64,000 bases of DNA from Rhyacophila brunnea (Eukaryota; Arthropoda; Insecta; Trichoptera; Rhyacophilidae): the NCBI GenBank assembly GCA_022495005.1, contig JAGYXB010001050.1:372001-436000 (forward strand), read 5' to 3'. Made by a program: the position numbers and the translations under genes. Shown here piece after piece: positions 58,401-64,000 of the stretch (the stretch's first letter is position 1; every line of letters starts with the position of its first letter). The notes below the pieces were generated by a model. That model did not search any database. It saw nothing but the letters and a program-made list of their open reading frames with translations, and was not told where the DNA came from.

Positions 58401-59663
58401 CTGATATATCCTAAAAGTTTCAAATATCTAGCTAGTCGGGAAGTTAGTTAAAAATCAATTGCAAGATTTGTACCGGACAAAGAACCATCAGAAAAATAAG
58501 AATACGAGCTAAGAAAAACGTTGTAAAAATACATTTTTATATACCTACTTATAAATTAATTTTCTTAATAAAAATGGGTAAGACATTTATTGTTTTCTCC
58601 CATACTGGTAATTTTTTATCAACATTCACATGGAACACAATGGAAATATACATATTTGGCTAAGTACATTGCATATTTAACTGAAAATACAAAAAAATGT
58701 GACTATCATTGTTTTCTCCCGATACCCTTCATATTAATAAATGGTAAAGGATATACTTTGCGATACAATTATTTGAAATCATACGTAATAAATTACATAC
58801 TAGGTATTGCATTATGCACATAAATAAAACACAAAATGTTGCATTCCCCCAAATTACGAGTCAATTGTAAACGCACAACGGAAAAATACCGAATGTATAA
58901 TATTATGAAATGCTTGATAATAATTAATTTACAATAATGTATAATGTACGTGTTGACTAATAATAAATTAAAAATTTTCCATTAAAATATATTAATATTA
59001 TATATTAAAATTTATAAATATAATTTATCGATTATGATTTGGTTTAGGCAGGGCTTAATGAATTTTAAAAAAACTAACCAACTCCATCCGTAATAATAAG
59101 TATTCTTAATTCAACAAAAACAAATAATTTTATTATGACTGAAGTGGGCACTATTTTTATTAGATCGCTCATAGCATACCTAAACTATTATATTTTGGTA
59201 TAGGAAGGGTTTAATTGAATTAAAAAAATAACCAACACCATCTACAAATAAAATTGTATTCTTAGTTAAATTAAAACAAGTATGACTGACAAAATTTAAT
59301 GTGCACTATTTATGTCTGAACAACAGTCTACCTTCACCCTATGGCATATTAAGTTGGTATCACATTTATGTTCTTTAATAATTATTGCAGGGTTTCCTAT
59401 TAGGTTTATCGGTGCTTGGCGTGATCTCTCTACTGGAAGAACTATTTGAAAGTTTTATTCAACCGTTTGTACCGTCGAAGCCCCAAAAAGCCTCTGAAAA
59501 TGATACTAGGGACAATGGCGTCCAAGCGAGTAGACGGGGTGGCGATGGAGACAGCATCACAAATAATAACACCGAGAAGAGCGATGTTGATGATAAGAAG
59601 CAGATAATATTTGAATATGATAAATTTGATGCAGCATACGATGAAAGGCAGTATTATATTTAA
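46341..59663 (+). CDS. pickpocket-like DEG/ENaC sodium channel, nine coding exons
   Basis: Exons 46341-46481, 48111-48242, 49931-50078, 51411-51611, 52360-52502, 53184-53311, 53978-54134, 57658-57753 and 59391-59663 join in frame to 472 codons plus TAA. All have GT-AG ends. TM1 is about residues 31-54 (ILRSAVLLTCTFVVAYQ onward) and is followed by the family's post-TM1 motif YPAVTICRDPPYK. The ectodomain carries the expected cysteines (GRC, KQCF, CIQNC, VGCSGPW, PFCKNY, NCLCPRRC). TM2 is preceded by DWSLFIADFGGSL and runs GFLLGLSVLGVISLLEELFE, with GLS at the selectivity-filter position. Family members form trimeric amiloride-sensitive sodium channels in the plasma membrane, used in insects for mechanosensation, taste or liquid clearance. 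The subtype cannot be assigned here. The usual N-terminal His-Gly motif is not recognisable (CLRG in its place). The acidic and polar cytoplasmic tail is about 70 residues. Confidence 0.9.
47251..48023 (+). pseudogene. hAT transposase relic in pickpocket intron 1
   Basis: Begins at a hAT-like terminus (CAGTGCTCCGCAACC). Two pieces of a Buster/ZBED-type transposase follow on the + strand. The first is HELNKTMQGQNENILTCSDK followed by LEGLKINSNLG (47346-47443). After an interrupting miniature element comes FDFAAKEISSLLSYNQCDW then IRSPFTNAENSIEALVFNL, ending at about 48023. These resemble the 'LN..LQG' and 'WIR.PF' stretches of that transposase group as I know them. Stops lie between the pieces, and the N-terminal and catalytic parts are absent. 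Confidence 0.6.
47449..47817. mobile_element. Harbinger-type miniature element inside the hAT relic
   Basis: Flanked by TAA on both sides (47446-47448, 47818-47820), the 3-base duplication of PIF/Harbinger elements. The inverted ends share AGCCTCAATTACATTGAGCT and continue through TGTTTATTGGCGAATTTA. It is 369 bases with no ORF and splits the hAT transposase relic. Confidence 0.7.
48111..48242 (+). CDS. pickpocket-like exon 2 (end of TM1, post-TM1 motif)
   Basis: 44 codons in phase 0, from ATTGTCGAA to CTTCAG. Encodes IVEFVKKIRNPP and YPAVTICRDPPYKPDILQ, the segment most diagnostic of the DEG/ENaC family. Acceptor ttgcag; donor gtagaa. A 256-base inverted-repeat element begins only 14 bases into the following intron. 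Confidence 0.88.
48256..48511. mobile_element. inverted-repeat element, GTTCTGGCAG family, copy 2
   Basis: 256 bases, close to identical with 45759-46013. ATAT lies on both sides. Its left end is 14 bases inside pickpocket intron 2, leaving the donor of exon 2 intact. Confidence 0.75.
48906..49682. mobile_element. TTAA-flanked inverted-repeat element, copy 2
   Basis: TTAA at 48902-48905 and 49683-49686. The ends are inverted for roughly 80 bases (GGGGAGACATGCTCAGCGTA; both arms carry a GACATTCCTTAAACG-like stretch). It lies in pickpocket intron 2. TTAA duplication suggests piggyBac-type mobilisation, but no transposase is present. Confidence 0.7.
49931..50078 (+). CDS. pickpocket-like exon 3 (ectodomain)
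   Basis: Encodes KYGLYGHPRYTSEWKYFPF onward through FIAFGLNSSSE and leaves one base of the next codon. The acceptor is cctag and the donor gtaagt. Phase 1 matches exon 4. Confidence 0.87.
50990..51090. repeat. CGAAATGGA-family fragment, inverted
   Basis: Read on the minus strand it matches the left end of copy B (GCGATTGAAATG, TTTTACAAACCGGAGAGCTC, then TTAACATAGTTATC). Only this end is clear. Intron 3 of the pickpocket-like gene. Confidence 0.5.
51411..51611 (+). CDS. pickpocket-like exon 4 (ectodomain)
   Basis: Starts after gttatcag. The split codon becomes AAT and the exon reads IRIRNSLHFKSGRCQTMYPK through IPPGYHVYIHQVEEPFV. The SGRCQTMYP block matches the 'G.C.T' ectodomain motif of insect pickpockets. 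Leaves one base for exon 5; donor gtaaat. Confidence 0.88.
51634..51830 (+). repeat. repeat paired with 56060-56260
   Basis: Both contain GAGGTCACCATGCACTCAAG, a GAATT-rich stretch, and ATAAAAGCTAACACAAAA / TCAAAAGCTAATACAAAA. A weaker relative is at 33225-33290. Confidence 0.5.
52360..52502 (+). CDS. pickpocket-like exon 5 (ectodomain)
   Basis: Acceptor tttacag; the split codon becomes GAG. Reads HTAARLMEYLYVNVGEEL and then KGGPKQCFEGNDYSFSQ, ending in phase 0 at the donor gtaagt. The KQCF cysteine fits the conserved ectodomain pattern. Confidence 0.87.
53184..53311 (+). CDS. pickpocket-like exon 6 (cysteine-rich)
   Basis: Begins with CIQNCSWKDVEKDVGCSGPW and continues to YTEMKNLIVQYIG, with five cysteines at family-typical spacing. 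Acceptor ttttag; the donor GTACTT is weak. Two bases of the next glycine codon are carried over. This rests on frame restoration with exon 7. Confidence 0.85.
53978..54134 (+). CDS. pickpocket-like exon 7 (C.C..C motif)
   Basis: Completes the glycine codon, then encodes LTSKTDTNCLCPRRCRSSLY and an acidic stretch rich in Asp, Gln and Lys. The NCLCPRRC block corresponds to the 'C.CLP.C' signature shortly before TM2. Acceptor attaacag; donor gtaaac; phase 0. Confidence 0.86.
54313..55475. mobile_element. hAT-like element with ACCGGTAT-rich ends
   Basis: The ends are inverted: left TAGGGATTGCAATACC, right in reverse TTAGGATTGAAGTACC. Both continue into clusters of the palindrome ATACCGGTAT. The flanks GTTACATC and GTTACATT match in 7 of 8 bases, consistent with a hAT target duplication. 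The 1.16 kb between shows no transposase. A fragment of the same family ends near 18745. Located in intron 7 of the pickpocket-like gene. Confidence 0.65.
56060..56260 (+). repeat. second copy of the 51634-51830 repeat
   Basis: Same landmarks and orientation, in intron 7 of the pickpocket-like gene. Confidence 0.5.
56327..56565 (+). repeat. shorter copy of the 12270-12612 repeat
   Basis: Same landmarks as 12270-12612 with internal deletions. A TTAA-flanked element abuts its right end. Confidence 0.65.
56570..57409. mobile_element. TTAA-flanked inverted-repeat element, copy 3 (inverted)
   Basis: TTAA at 56566-56569 and 57410-57413. Its body is the reverse complement of copies 1 and 2, and the terminal repeats are about 100 bases (TACCTTAAACGTTGTAGATA in each arm). 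It is inserted at the right end of another repeat (56327-56565), in pickpocket intron 7. Confidence 0.72.
57658..57753 (+). CDS. pickpocket-like exon 8 (pre-TM2)
   Basis: 32 codons after ttttcag: MYIYFNSKTVSVYEETHGY followed by DWSLFIADFGGSL. The ADFGGSL block is the strongly conserved entry to TM2. Donor gtaaga. Confidence 0.9.
58075..58530 (+). repeat. ~450-base dispersed repeat, copy 4 of 4
   Basis: Same family and orientation, within intron 8 of the pickpocket-like gene. Confidence 0.75.
59030..59345. repeat. degraded relative of the hAT miniature element at 34504
   Basis: Shares GGTTTAGGCAGGGCTTAATG, AACCAACTCCATC, TATGACTGACAAAATTTAAT, TGCACTATTT and a worn CTACCTTCACCCTATGGCA end. 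Repeated twice internally. Ends 45 bases before the exon 9 acceptor. Confidence 0.55.
59391..59663 (+). CDS. pickpocket-like exon 9 (TM2 and cytoplasmic tail)
   Basis: Acceptor attgcag. Opens with GFLLGLSVLGVISLLEELFE, which completes TM2 with GLS at the ion-selectivity position. A polar, acid-rich tail follows (DNGVQASRRGGDGDS...KFDAAYDERQYYI) to TAA at 59661-59663. Confidence 0.9.
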   Translation, partial: GFLLGLSVLGVISLLEELFESFIQPFVPSKPQKASENDTRDNGVQASRRGGDGDSITNNNTEKSDVDDKKQIIFEYDKFDAAYDERQYYI

Positions 59664-59741
59664 ACCTCAATGACTATTTGAATGTATTGTACCTATTGAA
59701 ACATTGAAGAATATAATATGTAATTATTGTCAATACGTATT

Positions 59742-59759
59742 AATAAACAACCGAATAAA
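59742..59759 (+). terminator. pickpocket-like poly(A) signals
   Basis: AATAAA occurs at 59742-59747 and 59754-59759, about 80-95 bases after the stop codon. A short 3' UTR is therefore likely. Confidence 0.6.
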
Positions 59760-60359
59760 ATACATGTAAAACATTCACAGTTTATTTAATTTGTTGTTAT
59801 ATACTTTGTCTCATTACTGTGGATTGTAACCAGTGAAATCACAAGCGTCGCCAATAAATAACATAAATATTCCAAATATTTAAAATCCTTGTGTTATTAC
59901 TTATTATCAACTCATAATCAAAACATACATTTTAAACGATGACGTGTAGTCTACAACAACATAATATATTTTATTTTGTTGATTAATGATGTAATTAATC
60001 TATATATTATAATTTAGGTGATATTAAACTGGTTTTTTTGTTTTTTTAATGTTGACGAAGTGAATTATTTACGAGTTTTCCTCAACATTCATTTAGTAAA
60101 CAATCAGAGTATCTATCTACCTACAGATTTGTTATGTCTATTGTAGTATTATCGAAAACAAATTATTAATCGTATATTTAAAAAAAAACACAATAATAAT
60201 ATGTACATATTATTATAAAGATGAATGATTGTCTCTTTTTGTTCTCTCAAAATATATAAGCTATATTTTCTACATTCAGATTCTTGTTAGATTTAATGAA
60301 TTATTACATACGTGGCAAGGGATGGAGGTAAGATTCGACATACATGGTGCACACTTAGC

Positions 60360-60505
60360 AACGTCAGTCAAACGTGTCGTAAAGCGGATGAAATCGGTCC
60401 AAATATAATTAATACAAGTAGAATAAGCACTATAAAAAATTGCGTTTTATTAAATTAATAATACGCATTTCCACCATGAGTTGACAGCAGTTAGCACAAT
60501 AAAAT
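60360..60505 (+). repeat. third relative of the palindrome-end repeat
   Basis: Contains TTGCGTTTTATTAAATTAAT and TTCCACCATGAGTTGACAGC, with GCGGATGAAATCGGTCC upstream. Single copy of the arm, so no palindrome here. Confidence 0.5.
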
Positions 60506-61535
60506 AATTTTAAGTCATATATGTATTTTGAATTAACCGAGAATCAAATCCGGAACCCCTGGATTGAAGTGCCAGTGATTTATGGATTTTCCAAAGAGGG
60601 TTACCTTATATTTTAAATAAAAAAAAACCAATTTTTCCTCACTGTTTACTGTATATCGTTCATTGTAGATAGTCAGAGAGAGGTAAGGTAAGACAATATA
60701 AATTGTAATAACGTAGACATATTTTAGACGAAATTCATAGCTTCAGTTCTGTACTTATTCCTCGATAATCAAAATAAATAAAACAATTACTTAAGACTAT
60801 GCAAATGTCTTCAAGCAATAGCAATAGCTGTTTATAAATACAATTACTAGAGCAGTAAGGTTGTAACTCAATTTGATAGTTGGATAAATTGATATATTTG
60901 TTTTAATAAACATCTTAAATAAGGAGTAGGTAGGAAGAGCTTTCATTAACTAGATTGAAACACCTGTCTCAAAATAGCGTAATATCTTAATGCTATTCGT
61001 ACGAACATCGAGACAATTTAATTTATATTCTGTTAATTGAACAGGTGTGAAAATGTATGCTGTAGGTAGCGTTGCCAACTTAACGTTTATGAATCATTAC
61101 CTAGCTTGAAAAATACGCATCTGGCGTATGGCGTTAAAATATCTAGAATTTTTTGACACAGTTAAAGTGAAAATCGACATGCTGTTAGTAATTTGACGTT
61201 CGCAACAACAGTATAGTCGGAAGATCTGGGACACTCTCTTGTCACTATCAATGCACTGCCTGATAAAGGCCTGTCTAAACTAATTTGATTATTGACAGCA
61301 TTTAAAGGAAATCTAGCATTATTCTTTTCAAACGACTATAATATCTACGAGAGGTGGCCACACTGGTGAGGACTCACCAAATATTCTATCAGCTCCTACT
61401 ATTCAGTATAGGTACATATTGAATATTTTTGAAGTTATACTTCTTTTGGTATGTTTGAGAAATCAGATCAGAGTGTATTATTGGCGTGTGACATGTAACA
61501 CATAATTTATTTTTTCATACGAAAAAAAATGCTCT

Positions 61536-61605
61536 CGATTGGATTTAAACCACCGATTGTTCGGTTATCAGCCGAATGCACTACCTTTACGCCACAGTAT
61601 GATAC
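61536..61605 (-). repeat. tRNA-like sequence, probable SINE head or tRNA pseudogene
   Basis: On the minus strand: an A-box-like TGGCGTAAAGGTAGTGC, an anticodon-arm-like TTCGG-CTGATAA-CCGAA (the loop would carry GAT, an isoleucine anticodon), and a B-box-like GGTTTAAATCC. No matching acceptor stem was found, so this is not a functional tRNA gene. Confidence 0.45.
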
Positions 61606-62374
61606 TGCAATCGTGACGATTACACAGTATAATATTATAGTTTAGAATTTTTCCGTTGTCTAGGCAGCGAATTTATTATTGTCGGCCATTTGCAATTCCT
61701 TACGTAAACAAACGATCAAACATCAGAGTGACAGTTTGGTACTTTAAAAATAAAAACAACGAGAAACCATAATATAATTTAGTAAGTAGTTAAAGTGTAT
61801 AGACATAAACCAACGGCGTTCCAATAAGCGGTCCTTTTTCTTGAGTGTGTACTTTAACAAGATATTTAAGAGCTACTCAAAGAGTCTATTTTATCACAAG
61901 TTTTGTTTTTGTTTTGTTACTCCAAAGAAGTATAACTTCTAACGTGCGTACATAAGTACACACACCGATTTTTTATCTATTGGTTATGTTTAAAACTGTA
62001 AATTCGAATCGATTATCCCAAGCTATCGAGCATGATCCAGTTTAGTGTCCACACTAAACAGACAATAATTGTTTTTGACTCTTTTCAAGCTGATTTTTAA
62101 AGACAATTTCTATCAAATTCAATCTTCAATACCTACCAGTGATTTATTCTCTTTTGAATAGTTCTTTTATTGACATGTTCAATATTTCCATTTATATACT
62201 TAGGAACTGCAGTAAATGATATTTTAGTTGTGTACCTACTCAACCTGTTTCTAATAAAATTACGTAAAATAAGAGCAATATATTATTGTACATAGTAAAT
62301 GGTCATTATTATATACCTACTGTATACTCTACACCACAGAACAATTAATAAGTTCCGTGCTCTACACTCTACAG

Positions 62375-62562
62375 CAGTGGTAGACAACCTATTTGACAGA
62401 AGAGCCGCAGTGGGTGCAAGTGTTGAAAAATAATGATTTATATTGGTATATTATACTACACTAGTCATAGGTTCATTTAAATTATTTTTAATTTAATAGT
62501 TACATATAGGATACCGATTTTGGGCCGCATTCGGCCCACAGGGCGCGGGTTGTGCATCACTG
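62375..62562. mobile_element. hAT miniature element, 188 bases
   Basis: Perfect 8-base target duplication CTCTACAG (62367-62374 and 62563-62570). The ends are CAGTGGTAGACAACC and, in reverse, CAGTGATGCACAACC. It sits at the left edge of a LINE relic. Confidence 0.82.
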
Positions 62563-62570
62563 CTCTACAG

Positions 62571-62935
62571 TAAAGTAAAGCGCAAAGTCTTCAACGAATA
62601 TTTTATACCAGTACTCAAGAAGGATGAGCAATATAGACCCTTAAGATTCACCCAAAAACTGCGAGTAGCGCAACGTGACATGGAAAGGTGCATAGTGTGC
62701 CAGTTGGGCATAATGATGAAATATCAAGAGACAAGAGTACGCCAAGTTAAGAAAATGGCAATGAGATGAATATAATATCGATTAGCAAATGGATAAGTGT
62801 AGTCATACGTTCGGCGGATGTACGTGTCAGCGAATAACAGGGGACTGATAAGAATGAAAGGAGCTAGAAGAGACCAAAATCTAGAAGTGAATCGACCACG
62901 GCTAAAGAAATGTGATGATATGTATTCATAATAAA
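62571..62935 (+). pseudogene. RTE-like LINE relic
   Basis: Reads KVFNEYFIPVLKKDEQYRPL then RFTQKLRVAQRDMERCIVCQ and onward to a TGA at 62767-62769. This is the 'KVFNQCVLPV...QKLRVAQRAMERAMLG' segment of RTE-like ORF2. A hAT miniature element abuts its left side. Confidence 0.65.
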
Positions 62936-63534
62936 TGTATACTTACATAATTTAAACGAAATTAATACTTATACCAAATACAGATGTTGTTTATATTGTA
63001 TTTATAATATGTAGTTATGATTAAATTGTAAAAAAAATTGTGTGTTTATAAAAATATGGGGTCATGATATGTACATCTTGAAAGCGCGTGGAGTAATTAA
63101 GAGATAATTTGTTATCTAAATAACATGCCAAAACAGTGGATATTGTTTGAACTATCTAATATTATTTAATAATTTAGTACCTAATTAGATGACCCTATAT
63201 ATTTATTTATTAGGTCACCTAATTGTTAAATAATTTCATATATTATAAATAAAAAATACTATGTATTAATGGCGTGTTATTTATTGTCTATTAATTACAC
63301 ATGTAATAAAATAAGTGCAGTAGTAGTAGTGCTAGTTTAAAGAAATGCTTCCTAAACTTTTTTTGCGTCTGATAGATTGAAGGAATATGTACTCAGAAGG
63401 GTGATAATATATAATTATCAATATGGAAAGATACTCTTTTATCAATTTTATGTAAGCAACAAATTGACTATTGTTTTTAAGATAAATACTCACGTAAAAT
63501 ACCGAGAAATGCATTAGCGTGAGTCGACATTTAG
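62936..63534. other. AT-rich, no gene seen
   Basis: A loose inverted repeat around 63150-63235 (ACCTAATTAGATGACC / AGGTCACCTAATTG). Earlier exons of the terminal gene were not found here. Confidence 0.45.
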
Positions 63535-63831
63535 TTTTTGGGGCTGCCAATAGAAGAAAATAATGAATTTGTTTCGAATACAACCAGACAATCTTTCGAT
63601 TTGAAAATGGAACCACCTTCAAAATTCCTAATACGAAATGTGTATAAGACTTATTCTATCTACAGTCCAAATTCTTTGGAAAATATGGAAAGGTTCAACA
63701 AAAAATGCGAAGACTACAGAATCACTCCTCTGATTCCACACACCAGCAATATAATGCTCCATAATTTAAATCAACGCTCGAAACACCATATCGACTGTAA
63801 CATCTCAAAAGCAGACTTTTTGAGAGAATGA
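63535..63831 (+). CDS. probable terminal coding exon of an unidentified gene
   Basis: An open frame runs from a possible acceptor (acatttag ending at 63534) to TGA at 63829-63831. It encodes about 98 residues of balanced, polar composition (GLPIEENNEFVSNTTRQSFD..., ERFNKKCEDYRITPLIPH, DCNISKADFLRE), unlike the low-complexity frames elsewhere. An internal ATG at 63607 would give 74 residues. AATAAA at 63982-63987 could serve as poly(A) signal. I recognise no domain. It could be the C-terminal exon of another gene whose earlier exons I cannot find, or a chance ORF. Confidence 0.4.
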   Translation, partial: FLGLPIEENNEFVSNTTRQSFDLKMEPPSKFLIRNVYKTYSIYSPNSLENMERFNKKCEDYRITPLIPHTSNIMLHNLNQRSKHHIDCNISKADFLRE

Positions 63832-64000
63832 GTAACCAGGGAACAATGGATACCTACTAAATGTCAGATTGCTAATTTAAAAAAAAATCGGGAAATTAAT
63901 GTTCTAACGGTATTATGATTCATAATTAAATTATAGTTAGAACTTCGATTGCTTGAAATGGTGGAAACTGTACTATATGAAAATAAATACTCCATCAAAT

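Larger units (their letters stand above)
59760..62366. other. downstream of the channel gene; repeats only
   Basis: Holds the palindrome-related repeat (60360-60505) and the tRNA-like sequence (61536-61605). 60530-60570 in reverse has a B-box-like GGATTTGATTC without a partner A box. No exon recognised. Confidence 0.5.

Noticed and set aside
63332..63622. 96-codon minus-strand frame at the right edge
   Set aside because: Overlaps the better + strand exon candidate and is rich in Ser/Leu/Ile without motifs.
1..64000. CRISPR arrays, bacterial-type operons or integrated viral genes
   Set aside because: No regularly spaced repeats, ribosome-binding-site gene clusters or viral coding blocks were seen; the sequence reads as animal nuclear DNA.

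Overview
The window looks like nuclear DNA from an insect, most probably a moth or butterfly. It is AT-rich, has split genes with GT-AG introns and short exons, and is crowded with transposon relics. It carries two recognisable insect genes: one of the yellow/major-royal-jelly family and one pickpocket-type DEG/ENaC channel. It also contains mariner relics and the arthropod telomere-type motif TTAGG. The Lepidoptera call rests on the recurring GTAGGTACCTAC-like words and the RTE-like LINE tails. It is an inference, and another insect order is possible.

Layout. Bases 1-27116 hold no gene I can support. They are a patchwork of miniature inverted-repeat elements, hAT-type elements, LINE tails, palindromes and one THAP-zinc-finger relic. 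A two-exon yellow gene (best match yellow-b, 464 codons) lies on the + strand at 27143-27431 and 35199-36304. Its single coding intron is 7.8 kb. That intron contains a hAT element invaded by a mariner that was itself invaded by a third element, then a second mariner of a different family, and a hAT miniature element 166 bases before exon 2.

Bases 36305-46185 are again repeats. A nine-exon pickpocket-like channel gene follows on the + strand (46341-59663, 472 codons from the second ATG). Every exon junction keeps frame, and the product has TM1, the post-TM1 motif, a cysteine-rich ectodomain and TM2 with a GLS selectivity-filter triplet. Its introns contain a hAT transposase relic split by a Harbinger-type miniature element, two TTAA-flanked elements, a 1.16-kb hAT-like element and several other repeats. 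Bases 59664-63534 are repeats and a LINE relic. The window ends with a probable terminal coding exon of an unidentified gene (63535-63831).

The two genes are not functionally linked by anything visible. I found no CRISPR array, operon, plasmid, virus or intact autonomous transposon. The most notable content is transposon architecture: three-level nesting with diagnosable target-site duplications, a 110-base near-perfect palindrome, an inverted repeat enclosing TTAGG repeats, and several multi-copy families I cannot name. All boundaries and identities were read by eye; no alignment or database search was run.
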